Notes: generated from the sequence alone by a model not told the origin. 64,000 nt of DNA from Triticum aestivum (GCF_018294505.1 NC_057808.1:351671494-351735493), one strand, 5' to 3'; positions 23,076-35,378 are shown, counted from the first letter of the stretch. Made by a program: numbers and translations.

Positions 23076-24249
23076 AGCTACAGGCTCTGCTTATGTACAT
23101 ATTATGAAATTGTATATATTATGATCAATATAATAAACCGGAACCTCAGCTAAAGCGGGGTATCTGTTGTTTTCTTACATCACGTGTGGTTACATGGAGC
23201 TTACAAAGCGGCGTCCGGTTTACCCCTTGATTTAGCTTCTTAAAGCTTGATATTAGATCACTTGGGGGCTTGGTCGTATCCGAACCATAGCTACGCCTTG
23301 ATCGGCGCAATGCCACAGCATCACTTGGGGGCTTGGTCGTATCCGAACCATAGCTACGCCTCTTGATCGGCGCAATGCCACAGCATCACTTGGGGGCTTG
23401 GTCGAACCCGAACCATAGCTACGCCTCTTGATCGGCGTAATGCCACAGCATCACTTGGGGGCTTGGTCGAACCCGAACCATAGCAACACCTCTTGATCGG
23501 CGTAATGCCACAGCATCACTTGGGGGCTTGGTCGAACCCGAACCATAGCAACACCTCTTGATCAAATTTGGGGCCTGGCAGCCCGTGAAAAGCCTCGACT
23601 ACAACGGTTTTATTTGCCTTTTGCTAAGTTTCTTTTTCTTTTGCTAAGATTTGTGATGTTTTCAAATCAGTGTTTATCAACCCGGTTAGGCTGTCAACTA
23701 CAAGTTGTCAGTACATGACCAAGTTATAATCCGGAGACTATCAGCCCGGTCTGGTTTTGACTCATAGTCACCAGTATGGAATAAACCGGTGTTTATCACA
23801 ACCCGGAACGGTTTTGTTGTAAACCGGCATTATATAACAGGAGATACTTTTACTCCGGATTAAGGTTATTACCCTCATTACAAGGTTGGTCAGCCAACAC
23901 TATGCCTAAAGGTCGCAGGTATCATATATTTCCATATTTGGTTATCTTTTACAACCTTGGTTATAAACCTTGGTCATATATATAGTTGGGTATCATGACC
24001 CGCCCGGTGGTAAACCGCCAGGGCGCTTTAAGCTTTTTATCTGCAGGAACAACTGGAATAAATAGCTATGGATTATGAACATCATATCTCAAGCATGGCG
24101 GATTAACACGCATCAGTTGCAGATAAATATGCACGAAGGCATAACAGACCAAGTGTTTTAACTAGCCTATTACAAGGCGTTTCAGTGCCCAAAGGAATAA
24201 TTGTTTCTCAATAAACATTGCAGTATGGAAGATTAAACCGGCCCCCGGG
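23076..24249 (+). other. G1 region between integrase and antisense gene, with minisatellite
   Basis: This is non-coding. It contains five copies of a ~65-bp repeat at 23261-23575 (separate entry) and then a stretch rich in the motif ccggttta or aaccgg on both strands, a word that recurs throughout G1. No protein-coding frame stands out. Confidence 0.75.
23261..23575 (+). repeat. 65-bp minisatellite in G1
   Basis: Units start at 23261, 23324, 23389, 23454 and 23519 with cttgggggcttggtcg, then gaaccatagc and a cctcttgatcggcg block. The opening motif resembles the polypurine tract at the 3' LTR and recurs at 25336, 25414, 25503 and 25650. Confidence 0.92.
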
Positions 24250-27200
24250 TTATGATCGCTGAGCAGCTTGACCTGACGGCTGCGGATCATCTTGCACCGG
24301 TTCATCTTCTTCGTCTCTACCCAGCGGCTGGAAGTCAACAGTTGTCCAGTCGATCCCGGTTAAAGCTTGGAAAACAGCTTCGTCGCTTATAAGGGTGGAC
24401 GGTTCAATGTCAGGGGCATAAGTGTGCTTACGGATTGGAGGGATCAGGTTTTGAGCCTCAGGAGTTGGTGCAGCAACCCGCTTGTTATTGGTATCATAGC
24501 TCGCCTGGTAAAATGAAAGATCAGCCTCTTCAGCAAGTTGACAAGCCAGTGGACGTACTTCCCGGTTTATGGCGCGGAGATCTTCAGTGCCAAACTCTGA
24601 TCCGTCTTCTTTTAAGCTTGGGTAACCTTTAGCCACGTCCGTCGGATCAAGATCAGGCACCCATGCTTTTGCCCGGGTTAGTGCGGTCAGAGCGCCAGCC
24701 CTTGCAGCAGACCGCTTCAGCTCTTCTATCCGGGCAGGCAGCATAGATAGCCTGTCTAAGGTATCCTTGATCAACGTCGGGGGTGGCTTATTGTGAGAAG
24801 CGGTGCAGATAATCCGTTGTGCGCCGGTATACAGTTGCTCTATCAGCGTGTAGGCAGCTTTCAACTTCTTCTGCACATCAGAGCCCAGATGGCTAATACG
24901 AGTTCCTGTATCATTACAAACATCAGTAAACCGGCAACACATGGGAGGATATGTTGAAAGCATAAAGGAAGGATGCTTACCAAACACAGCAGCGGTCATA
25001 GCATGCACTTGCCGCTTTACACCAGTCAGCTCGTCAACCACCGGTTTAAGAGCGGCTTCTGCGTTTTCAGCCCTTTTTATCAAAGCGGCTTTTTCAGTCT
25101 CCCAATCCGCCCGCTCTTTGTTGAAGCCCTCTTTCAGTTTCTCCATAGCGCCTAGAGCGCGGGTCAACTCTTCCTTCGCTTTGGAGGCTTCAGCTTGCTG
25201 GGTTTTGATGTTCTCTTGCAGATCAGCGGTTTGGCGTTCCTTCTTGCTCAGCTCCGCCTGTAAAGGGACAGATGTATCATGAGTTGACATTACATATTTG
25301 AAGTACCAAGCCCATAACAAGTTATGCCCTTGATACTTGGGGGCTAATGCATGTTTGCTCTTGATCAGAAATTTCTACAAGTCCCAAGCACAATACAAGT
25401 ATTAATCTTGGCACTTGGGGGCTAATGTGTATTTGCTCAAAAAGCTGTTGGTATGGGAGTTCTTCTACAGTCCCGGTTCATCTTTATAAAGTTAAACCGG
25501 CCCTTGGGGGCTATACCGGTGAAAGAGCAGTATGGCAAATTTTAAAGAAACCGGTTCATCTTAACGAGGTAATCCGGTCCCTGGAGGCTAAATATGCAAA
25601 GATAAGTTATGACAAAAGTCCCGGTTTAGATCGGTATCATAAACCGTCACTTGGGGGCTACTAGGAATTGATAAACTACAATTGGACAAAAGAGAAAAAT
25701 GGTAGTTACCTCATATCGCTCCTTCATCAAGTTTACCAAACTAGCTTCATAATCACGGCTGGTATACAGACGGTTCAAGAAGCCAGAGTGAATGTCTTGA
25801 GCATTGAGATGGGCGTAGCTTGATAAATCGGCATTCCATTTGCCTTTGCCGATAGCAGAGAGATCATCCTTGGCAGTATGCTTTGACAAAGCTACAGGAT
25901 TGCCAGGAGTGGTGTGGCCAGTGCCAGTAATCATAATATCATCATCTTCTTCATCAGCAGCCTTCACCGGAGTTGGCGGTTTATCAGTGTCCTTAACTGG
26001 ACTGACCGGTTTGTCATCAGTTCGGACAGGGCTGGTTGGCCGGTCTGCATGGCTGGTAGTGTCAACTTGCACTTGTTCAGCAAGGAAGTCATGGTCTTGA
26101 GGCGGCGGATCGTGAAGCATGGCGTCAACATCGGTTTCTTCCGCCTCTGGAGTTGTTTCCGGTTCAGCAGCTACATTATCATCAGCCGGTTTGTTTAACC
26201 GAGCTTTCTTGCTGGGTCTTGGCTTGGCGCTGAGAAAAGATAGACATAAGGATCAGTACAGTATGTAAAACACATCAAGAGTAAAGACATGTGCATAGCT
26301 CACCCAGGAACTGTTTTGAGGGGTGGAAGCTGTGTGGCCGATGACTCGCCAGAGGATGAGTGAGAAGTACCCTGATAATTTGAATCAGACGGGTTAAGAG
26401 GCTGGCGAAAACAACCTGCTTTTGGGCATGAAGTATCAATGGGATAAGAGACCTCTGATCGGCGTTTCCGAACCGGACTGTTCGGTAAACCGGCGGAGGT
26501 AACTACCTGGCCGCTGTGCCGGGTTGTACGGCGAGCTTCGTGCTGCTGCGTCTTCAAAAGAAAGTTTGGGTCCAAGTAAGCAAGAGGGTGAGAAAATTTT
26601 ACTTTCCGGTTTGCTTGACGGATTTTTGGTGTTGGCAGAGGATCTGAATCGGAGGAAAGAATGGTTACCTCTACGTCCTCAGCGTGACTACCTTCAGCGT
26701 CGTCCTGATAATAATCATTGTCAATGAGATGTACGAAAAATGAACCAAGAGAGTCAAGTTCTACCTCTGGTTCCGGATTACGCACATCGTCATCAGCGGG
26801 TAGATCGGAGGATGCGGTGGTCCTTCTTTTGGCAGGTTTCTTAACAACCTTGGTCTTTGGACGAACTGGCTTGACCGGTTTGTCTTGCGGCTTCGCCGGT
26901 TTGTCTTGTGATGGTTTCTTGTTCCAGAACGGATCATCACCCTGTCAGAAAATAATCACACTTTCAGAGAATATTTGGACAGAAGCAAATTCAGATACAA
27001 AGGATTATATGATTCTTACAGCTGGTGGTTTGTTGAAGGTGCAGAAAGGGAGTAGTCCGGTTTGGGCACAGACGGCCTCCGGTTCGTTCAGTATTTTCTT
27101 TACAGCCTCAGTGACTTCTTCGTCTGTAAGCTGAATGTCAATGTGCCGCTGAGCATCCTTCAAACTCCCCGTGTACTCACACATCAAACCGGGGCGCCGG

Positions 27201-28612
27201 CTTAAGGGCAGAATGCTCCAGCTTATCCAGCAACGAGCAAGATCAACTCCTGTCAAACCGTTCGCCATGAAGGCTCTAAGCTTTGATAGTTGGGGAGCAT
27301 AGTTGGCCCGTTCTCTTGCTGTCAACCTCTGAGGAAACGGGTGTGTGTTGCTCAGGCGTTCAGGGCGGTAACCCGGCAGGGGGTTTTCGTCAGATGGAGA
27401 GGTATCCATGCAGTAAAACCAAGTTTGGTTCCACTCTTTGGGGTGACTGTGGAGTTTGGGATGGGGGAAGGTGACTTCTTTCCTCTTCTGAACCGCCATT
27501 CCGCCCAGTTCCGTATTGGGTCCATCTGAGAACTCGGTGCGACGGTTTAAGTAAAAGAAATCCCTAAACAGTTCGACTGTAGGTTCCTCTTGCAGATAAA
27601 CTTCACAGAATACTTGGAAGTGGCAGATGTTGGTAATAGAGTTGGGACCGATGTCTTGAGGGCGCAGCTGAAAATTGGCTAGCACATCTCGGAATTTTTT
27701 GAACCGGGAGGGCTAAAACCTCGTCCGAGATGATCAGCAAACACGACTACCTCTCCATCCTTGGGTGTAGGAGGATTTTCCGGGCCAGGGACCCTCCAGT
27801 GGATGACATCTTTCTTGGCTAAAGCGCCCGTTTTAACAAGGTTGTTTAACTGCTCCTCGGTTACTCGAGAGGGAGCCCAATTGCACTCATAGACTTGTTT
27901 AGCCATGACAAGGAAAATCTGAAAAATGATTATTACCGGTTTAAGATTTACAGTGGACAACTATACAGCGGTATGAGGATACAAGCATATTGGTAAACCG
28001 GATTTGGTTATTCGTAAACCGGAGTCTGACAATGGAACGGTATAATGCATTGACGGTTCAACAGGGGACTAATGGTATCTACCGGGTCATCATTTTTTCT
28101 GTGAAGTTAAACCGGCCAATCTGGTATTCAAAGTGTGTAAGTGAAGGAAGAAACAAGTTTCACATCTTGCTATGGTAATTTCAGATCTACCGCGCGTAGG
28201 AAAACAAAATATATTCTGACCTAAATTCCAGCGTACTAAAAGTTCACCAAGTTAAGATGAGTTGGATATCAAACAGGTGCTGAAACTACTACCGCGCGAG
28301 ATCTATGTGGCTTAAACTACTACCGCGCGAGATCTATGTGGTTTTTGGATCTAATCCATGGATATAAATAAGGAAAAAGAAGGGCGGCGACGAACACTGA
28401 TGAACGACAGAAACCCTAAGTGCGGATCTATGGTAAGAGAAAGGGGAGACTTACGGATGCTGTTGAGCAGCGGCGGCGCGCGGAGGAGCTCTGGTACGTT
28501 CAGGTCGATGCAGCGGCCAAGGTTGGTGCAACAGTCGAAGGTTGACGGCGGCGGTCGAGGTCGAAGGGTCGGGCGTCGCGAGGATGACGATGAAGCGAAG
28601 AGGCACAAGGGG
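24250..28612 (-). CDS. Antisense five-coding-exon gene inside G1 (Transposase_28 / 'putative gypsy type transposon' family)
   Basis: Minus-strand exons: non-coding 28612-28456; coding 27918-27020 (ATG 27906), 26941-26304, 26229-25710, 25257-24981 and 24905-24250. All introns have GT-AG ends and phases match, giving 992 codons once a one-base slip in an A run near 27690 is allowed for. The N-terminal ~290 residues (NWAPSRVTEEQL, FADHLGRGFSPPGS, DIGPNSITNICHFQVFCEV, WNQTWFYCMDTSP, LSRRPGLMCEYTG) match the plant family annotated as putative gypsy-type transposon. A basic/Pro/Asp linker follows, then a long Glu/Lys/Ala coiled coil (exon 25257-24981) and a helical C-terminus. Tat-lineage gypsy elements are known to carry antisense ORFs in this position; function is unknown. 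The protein could be nuclear (KPRPSKKAR) but that is inference. Confidence 0.8.
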
Positions 28613-28634
28613 GAAATGGAAAGACCCCCTGGCC

Positions 28635-28643
28635 CTATTTATA
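28635..28643 (-). promoter_or_regulatory. TATA box of the G1 antisense gene
   Basis: On the minus strand the sequence reads TATAAATAG within CCCTTATAAATAGGG. It is about 30 bp before the start of the non-coding first exon, whose donor (CATCC|GTAAGT at 28456-28450) is a textbook plant splice site. The transcription start near 28612 is inferred from the spacing. Confidence 0.7.
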
Positions 28644-28862
28644 AGGGAGATAAACGACAGATGCAAAAATCGAGGAGCCGGATTTTTGGATATGAGGTGA
28701 TGCTGTCGCCTCGATTGTCGGAGGCTCGTTAATGACAGGTGACGCCACGGCGGTTTACCATGATCCTAGAAAATGATGTCATGGCGGTTTACAAGATTGT
28801 GTGAAGATGTTGAAGAAGAAATTTTCTTAAGTATTGAGGATTGACATGAACCAGTTCAAATC

Positions 28863-28876
28863 AATCTGGGGCCTAA
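28863..28876 (+). other. G1 polypurine tract
   Basis: ATCTGGGGCCTAA lies directly before the 3' LTR start TGTTGGGG at 28877. Confidence 0.65.
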
Positions 28877-29397
28877 TGTTGGGGATATTACCACTGGGCG
28901 TAAACCGGCCAGGAGAGGCCGGGTTAACTTCATAAGTAGTTCATCTGTATCTGAAGCCCATGAAGATAGACGGTGACGCTTCATGAAGGCCTAGGGCCCA
29001 AAGCCGGTTTAAGGCCTGTAGACACAAACCGGCATTGAGATGTAAACTTGTGTTGTAGAAGTAGCAGAGACCGAGCCGGACATGATTATGAGCCGGCCTC
29101 GGAGTCTGTAAACCGACGGGTGTCAACCCATGTATATAAGGGGATGACCCGGCGGCGGTTCAGGGAGAACAGACAACAACTCGAGACTCAGGCAAAGTGT
29201 ATTCGCTCCCTGGTCATCGAAACCCCATCAATTCCATCACAACTAGACGTAGGCTTTTACCTTCACCGTAAGGGGCTGAACTAGTATAAAACTCTCTTGC
29301 GTCCCTTGTCCGCTTTAACCCCTTTAAGCTAACCCATAGCATTGGCTCCATGACTAAGTCCTTTCTCTAGGACATCTGCCGTGACAAAACCACGACA
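28877..29397 (+). repeat. G1 3' LTR
   Basis: It runs from TGTTGGGGATATTACC to ACCACGACA, 521 bp. TATA-like TATATAAG is at 29133-29140. The ATG that opens gag in the 5' LTR is ATTG here, so this copy could not start that frame. Confidence 0.93.
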
Positions 29398-29402
29398 ACT
29401 TC

Positions 29403-31078
29403 ACTCTGAAATTCCTTGAACTTTTCAAATGTTTCAGACTTGTGTTTCATTAAGTAGATATGCCCATATCTGCTCAAATCATCTGTGAAGGTCAGAAAAT
29501 AGCGATACCTGCCACGAGCCTCAACACTCATCACACCGCATATATCGGTATGTATTATTTTCAATAAGTCAGTAGCTCGCTCCATTGTTCTGGAGAACGG
29601 AGTCTTAGTCATCTTGCCCATGAGGCATGGTTCGCAAGCATCAAATGATTCATAATCAAGTGATTCGAAAAGACCATCGACATGGAGTTTCTTCATGTGC
29701 TTTCGACCAATATGACCTAAACGGCAGTGCCACAAATATGTTGCACTATCATTATCAACTTTGCATCTTTTGGCATCAATATTATGAATATGTGTATCAC
29801 CACAATCGAGATTCAACAAAAATATACCACTCTTCAAGGGTTCATGACCATAAAAGATATTACTCATATAAATAGACCAACCATTATTCTCTGATTTAAA
29901 TGAATAAGTGTCTCGCATTAAACAAGATCCAGATATAATGTTCATGCTCAACGCTGGCACCAAATAACAATTATTCAGGTCTAAAACTAATCCCGAAGGT
30001 AGATGTAGAGGAAGCGTGCCGACGGCGATCACATCGACCTTGGAACCATTCCCGACGCGCATCGTCACCTCGTCCTTAGCCAATCTTCGTTTAATCTGTA
30101 GCCCCTGTTTCGAGTTACAAATATGAGCAACCGAACAGGTATCAAATACCCAGGCACTACTACGAGCATTAGTAAGGTACACATCAATAACATGTATATC
30201 AAATATAGCTTTGTTCACTTTGCAATCCTTCTTATCCGCCAAATACTTGGGGCAGTTCCGCTTCCAGTGACCAATCCCTTTGTAGTAGAAGCACTCAGTT
30301 TCAAGCTTAGGTCCAGACTTGGGCTTCTTCCCAGGAGTGGCAACTTGCTTGCCATTCTTATTGAAGTTCCCCTTCTTTCCTTTGCCCTTTTTCTTGAAAC
30401 TAGTAGTCTTGTTAACCATCAACACTTGATGCTCCTTCTTGATTTCTAGCTCCGCAGCTTTGAGCATTGCGAAGAGCTCGGGAATAGTCTTCTCCATCCC
30501 TTGCATATATAGTTCATCACGAAGCCTTTATAGCTTGGTGGCACTGATTGAAGAACTCTGTCAATAACACTATCATCCGGAAGATTAACTCCCATCTGGT
30601 TATGGTACCCAGACATTCTAAGTATGTGTTCACTGACAGAACTATTCTCCTCCATTTTACAGCTATAGAACTTGTTGGAGACTTCATATCTCTCAACTCG
30701 GGAATTTGCTTGAAATATTAACTTCAACTCCTGGAACATCTCATATGATCCATGACGTTCAAAACGTCTTTGAAGTCCCGAATCTAAGCCGTAAAGCATG
30801 GCACACTGAACTATCGAGTAGTCATCAACACGCGACTACCAGGCATTCACAATGTCCGCAGTTGCTGGAGGGGGTGGCACACCTAGCGGTGCATCAAGGA
30901 CATAATTCTTCCGTGCAGCAATGAGGATAATCCTCAAGTTATGGACCCAGTCCATGTAGTTGTTGCCTACATATTTCAACTTAGCTTTCTCTAAGAACAC
31001 ATTAAAATTCAAGGGAACAGTAGCACGGGCCTTTGATCTACAACTTAGATGTGCAAAAACTATCAGGACTAAGTTCAT
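29403..31078 (-). pseudogene. C1 gag, protease and integrase N-terminal half
   Basis: On the minus strand gag runs from about 31078 (WVHNLRIILIAARKNYVLD) to about 30450. It is broken by TAG at 30836-30838 and a frameshift near 30500. The knuckle is CFYYKGIGHWKRNC, where the second Cys is replaced by Tyr. The protease site is WVFDTCSVAHICN, with Gly of DTG replaced by Cys. The integrase zinc domain WHCRLGHIGRKHM and CEPCLMGKM is intact, as is the first catalytic Asp (IIHTDICG). G1 cuts the frame after FKEFQSEV; the remainder resumes at 11858. Element order and motifs are typical Ty1-copia. The damaged knuckle and protease show long inactivity. Confidence 0.9.
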
Positions 31079-32257
31079 GAGAAATTAAGTTCAGTTAATC
31101 ATATTAATTAAGAACTCCCACTTAGATAGACATCCCTCGAGTCATCTAAATGATCACGTGATCCAAATCAACTATACCATGTCCGGTCATCACGTGAGAT
31201 GGAGTAGTTTTCAAGGTGAACATCTCTATGTTGATCATATCTACTATATGATTCACGCTCGATCTTTCGGTCTCCAGTGTTCCGAGGCCATGTCTGTACA
31301 TGCTAGGCTCGTCAAGTTTAACCCGAGTATTCCGCACGTGCAAAACTGTCTTGCACCAGTTGTATGTGAACGTAGAGCTTATCACACCTGATCATGACTT
31401 GGTGTCTCGGCACGACGAACTGTCGCAATGGTGCATACTCAGGGAGAACACTTATATCTTGAAATTTTGTAAGGGATCATCTTATAATTCTACCGCCGTA
31501 CCAAGCAAAATAAGATGCATAAAAGATAAACATCACATGCAATCAAAATATGTGACATGATATGGCCATCATCATCTTGTGCCTTTGATCTCCATCTCCA
31601 AAGCACCGTCATGATCTCCATCATCACCGGCTTGACACCATGATCTCCATCATAACGTCGTGGTCGTCTCGCCAACTATTGCTTCTACAACTATCACTAA
31701 CGCATAGTGATAAAGTAAAGCAATTACATGTCGTGTGCATCTCATACAATAAAGCGACAACCATAAGGCTCCTGCCAGTTGCCGATAACTTTTACAAAAC
31801 ATGATCATCTCATACAACAGCGTATATCACATCATGTCTTGACCATATCACATCACAACATGCCCTGCAAAAACAAGTTAGACGTCCTCTACTTTGTTGT
31901 TGCAAGTTTTATGTGGCTGCTACGGGCTTCTAGTAAGAACCTTTCTTACCTACGCATCAAAACCACAATGATGTTTTGTCAAGTTTGTTGTTTTAACCTT
32001 CAACAAGGACCAGCTGTAGTCAAATTTGATTCAACTAAAGTTGGAGAAACAGACATCCGCCAGCCACCTTTATGCAAAACAAGTTGCATGTCTATCGGTG
32101 GAACTGGTCTCATGAACGCGGTCATGTAAGGTTGGTCCGGGGCGCTTCATCCAACAATACCGCCGAATCAAAATAAGACATTGGAGGTAAGCAGTATGCC
32201 TATCATAGCCCACAACTCTTTGTGTGCTACTCGTGCATATCATCTACGCATAGACCT
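31079..32257 (-). other. C1 5' leader
   Basis: This is untranslated leader between the primer-binding site and gag on the minus strand. I see no conserved frame. It is about 1.2 kb, usual for this copia group, and would hold the RNA-packaging signal. Confidence 0.7.
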
Positions 32258-32270
32258 GGCTCGGATGCCA
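32258..32270 (-). other. C1 primer-binding site
   Basis: On the minus strand TGGCATCCGAGCC follows the 5' LTR end after one base. It differs at two positions from TGGTATCAGAGCC, the complement of initiator Met-tRNA used by copia elements. Confidence 0.8.
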
Positions 32271-32271
32271 C

Positions 32272-33886
32272 TGTTGGGGAACGTAGCATGCAATTTCAAA
32301 AAAATTCCTACGATCACGCAAGATCTATATCTAGGAGATGCATAGCAACGAGAGGGGGAGAGTGTGTCCACGTACCCTCGTAGACCAAAAGCGGAAGCGT
32401 TAGTTTAACGCGGTTGATGTTGTCGAACGTCTTCGCGATCCAACCGATCAAGTACCGAACATACGACACCTCCGAGTTCAGCACACGTTCAGCTCGATGA
32501 CGTCCCTCGAACTCTTGATCCAGCAAAGTGTCGAGGGAGAGTTTCATCAGCACGACGGCGCGGTGACGGTGATGGTGAAGTGATCCGTAGGGCTTCACGC
32601 AAGCACTACGACAATATGACCGGAGGAGTAAACGGTGGAGGGGGGCACCGCACACGGCTAAGAAACATGATGTGCTTTGGGGTGCCCCCTGCCCCCGTAT
32701 ATAAAGGAAGAGAGGGAGGAGGCCGGCCCTAGGGGGCGCGCCAAGTGGGGGGAAACCGACTTGGACTCCTAGTCCTAGTCGGCCCCCCTTCCTTCTTTCG
32801 GAGGGGGAAAGGGGGAAGGGGAGGGAGAGGGAGAAGGAAACGGGGGCCGCGGCCCCTCCCCATGTCCAATTTGGACTGCCCATGGGGTGGCACCCCTTGT
32901 GGGCTGCCCTCTCTCTCCCCTATGGCCCATGTTGGCCCATTACTTTCCCCGGTTCCGGTAACCTCCCGGTACTCCAATAAATATCTGAACAAACTTTGGT
33001 CACCAAAACACATAACTCATGATGCAAATCGTCATCGAACGTTAAGCGTGCGGACCCTACGGGTTCGAGAACTATGTAGACATGACCGAGACATCTCTCC
33101 GGTCAATAACCAATAACGGAACCTGGATGCTCATATTGGCTCCCACATATTCTATGAAGATCTTTATCGGTCGAACCGTTATGACAACATACGTTATTCC
33201 CTTTGTCATTGGTATGTTACTTGCCCGAGATTCGATCGTCGGTATCCACATACCTAGTTCAATCTCGTTACCGGCAAGTCTCTTTACTTGTTCCGTAATG
33301 CATCATTCAGGAACTAACTCGTTAGTCACATTGCTTGCAAGGCTTATCATGATGTGCATTACCGAGAGGGCCCAGAGATACCTCTCCGATACTCAGAGTG
33401 ACAAATCCTAATCTCGATCTATGCCAACCCAACAAAACACCTTCGGAGATACCCGTAGAGCATCTTTATAATCACCCATTTATGTTGTGACGTTTGATAG
33501 CACATAAGGTATTCCTTCGGTATTCGGGAGTTGCATAATCTCATAGTCAAAGGAACATGTATAAGTCATGAAGAAAGCAATAGCAATAAAACTTAATGAT
33601 CATTATGCTAAGCTAACGGATGGGTCTTGTCCATCACATCATTCTCCTAATGATGTGATCCCATTCATCAAATGACAACACATGTCTATGGTTAGGAAAC
33701 TTAACCATCTTTGATTAACGAGCTAGTCTAGTAGAGGCTTTACTAGGGACACTGTTTTATCTATGTATCCACATATGTATCAAGTTTTTGTTTAATACAA
33801 TTCTAGCATGAATAATAGATATTTGTCATAATATAAGGAAATATAAATAACAACTTTATTATTGCCTCTAGGGAATATTTCCTTCA
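32272..33886 (-). repeat. C1 5' LTR
   Basis: 1615 bp, TGTTGGGGAACG to ATTTCCTTCA on the plus strand. Compared with 7782-9521 it lacks about 120 bp after aataaatatc (32987); the break falls between similar gaacaaactt words, suggesting a small deletion by microhomology. Confidence 0.92.
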
Positions 33887-34412
33887 GTATTACCGAGAGG
33901 GCCTAGAGATACCTCTCCGATACTAGGAGCGACAAATCCTAATCTCGATCTATGCCAACTCAACAAACACCTTTGGAGATACCTGTAGAGCATCTTTATG
34001 ATAACCCAGTTATGTTGTGATGTTTGATAGCACACAAGGTATTCCTCCGGTATCCGGGAGTTGCATAATCTCATAGTCGAAGGAATATGTATTTGTCATC
34101 AAGAAAGCAATAGCAATAAACTGAACGATCAATTTGCTAAGCTAACAGATGGGTCTTGTCCATCACATCATTCTCCTAATGATGTGATCCCGTTATCAAA
34201 TGACAACACATGTCTATGGTGAGGAAACCTTAACCATCTTTGATCAACGAGCTAGTCTAGTAGAGGCTTACTAGGGACATGGTATTTGTTTATGTATTCA
34301 CACATGTATTTAAGTTTTCGATCAATACAATTCTAGCATGGATAATAAACCTTTATTATGAATAATCCGATCAATAAAACTTTATTATTGCCTCTTGGGC
34401 ATATTTCCTTCA
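33887..34412 (-). mobile_element. Older copia LTR, right piece
   Basis: This continues the LTR broken at 7781, starting with the duplicated GTATT and ending ATATTTCCTTCA at 34412. It lies seven bases beyond the stop codon of the Myb/SANT-like pseudogene. Confidence 0.88.
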
Positions 34413-34419
34413 CTTATCA

Positions 34420-35378
34420 CTAGTAGTAGCACTTGTCAAACCATGTCCTAAGCAAGAGGGTCCTATGATGCTCTCCTATCCCAATGAACCCAAGACCTTG
34501 TGCCCTATTGTACAGTTGATGGCTAAGATCCGCCATCAAAGCCTCCTCACTGATGCTACCCATGTTCATGAAAACACTATAGAGGGAATGGTGGACGTTG
34601 ACAGGCTTGCTCTCCCTGATGGAAGATGCTACCTCCTTCACGACATCGATCATGCTGGAAATACATTGAGATCCTCCCCCATCAAGGCACATCCTCCTCT
34701 TCTCTCATGAACAAGACAATGATTGCCAGCACCAACCTTCTCAGGGCCATCAAGCATGATGGCCTCTGACTCCTGGGTCTTTGGATACTCAGGCATGGGC
34801 GAACCGAGAGGCTCACTAGAGACCATGCCATGCTTGCCGGTAGCCAGACTGCAGGAGGAGATGGTCTACATATGAGAGTAGTTCTGGATGGGAGTGTTGA
34901 GAAACTCAACATCCTTGGGGTGGTCCTAAGCAAGAAACACATCACTGTTAGTAGTTGTGCTTGGCATGCCAGGGAAGCGAAGTAAGTGAAACAAGTGGTA
35001 TGTTAGCAAACCACGATGTAGCCTTTGTAGTGCTCTACCTCCAACAGGATCATGAAGGTCTCCTGATCCAATTATGCACCATTGAGGTCTCTGAGCTTGG
35101 ACACATGGATCCACCTGGCTCTCCACTTCATGTAGTGGTTATAGACTTCGGTTGAGGTCACCTTCGTGCCATATAACTCAGACCTTCTTGGCAACAACGT
35201 TGAGATGCACCTCCTTGAAGCCCTTGCCAGTCCTCACCCTACTGACGATGACCTCACACATCTTGTTGAGCATGAACGTGGACATGAAAGGCTGCCATTT
35301 CATTGTGTTCCCCTTGGCAACCCCAGTAATCAATGCCTTTGCAACCTTAATGGTCGCCTTAGTAGCCACCAAAAGCAC
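34420..35378 (-). pseudogene. Myb/SANT-like DNA-binding protein pseudogene, main part
   Basis: The minus strand reads from the E1 junction at 35378: VAKGNTMKWQPFMSTFMLNKM, then KGFKEVHLNVV. After a slip it continues VTSTEVYNHYMKWRARW and VSKLRDLNGA; this resembles the plant Myb/SANT-like domain found in transposon-associated proteins. A short intron (GT near 35002, AG near 34931) separates EHYKGYI from DHPKDVEFLNTPIQNY. The C-terminus is SISEEALMADLSHQL to LRTWFDKCYY, with stop TAG at 34422-34420. At least three frameshifts and two stops are present. The 5' part is at 60591-60655, on the far side of E1. Such proteins often accompany Harbinger/PIF transposases; the partner is not seen. Confidence 0.72.

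Larger units (their letters stand above)
11859..29397 (+). mobile_element. G1: Ty3-gypsy retrotransposon (Tat-like), plus strand, split by N1
   Basis: LTRs 11859-12384 and 28877-29397 are flanked by TSD ACTTC (11854-11858 and 29398-29402). I counted 18 substitutions and one 6-bp indel between LTRs (about 3.5%). Without N1 the element is about 13.3 kb. The order is gag, protease, RT, RNase H, second RNase H, integrase, then about 5.8 kb with an antisense gene. The dual RNase H and antisense gene fit the Tat lineage. It resembles Triticeae 'Fatima'-type gypsy LTRs, but I am not sure of the name. Stops and frameshifts make the plus-strand polyprotein defective. Confidence 0.93.
7782..33886 (-). 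mobile_element. C1: BARE/WIS/Angela-type Ty1-copia retrotransposon, minus strand, split by G1
   Basis: The ends are LTRs 7782-9521 and 32272-33886, flanked by TSD GTATT (7777-7781 and 33887-33891). Removing the G1 insertion (11859-29402) leaves about 8.56 kb, a normal length for this group. The coding order on the minus strand is gag, protease, integrase, RT, RNase H, which is copia order. The primer-binding site is at 32258-32270. The polyprotein carries several stops and frameshifts and the large G1 insertion, so C1 is dead. The family name comes from LTR resemblance (gaaggaaatatgccctagag at the LTR start) and is tentative. Confidence 0.93.

Noticed and set aside
23261..23575. Regular repeats that could look like a CRISPR array
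   Set aside because: Units are directly adjacent with no unique spacers, in plant DNA; it is a minisatellite.
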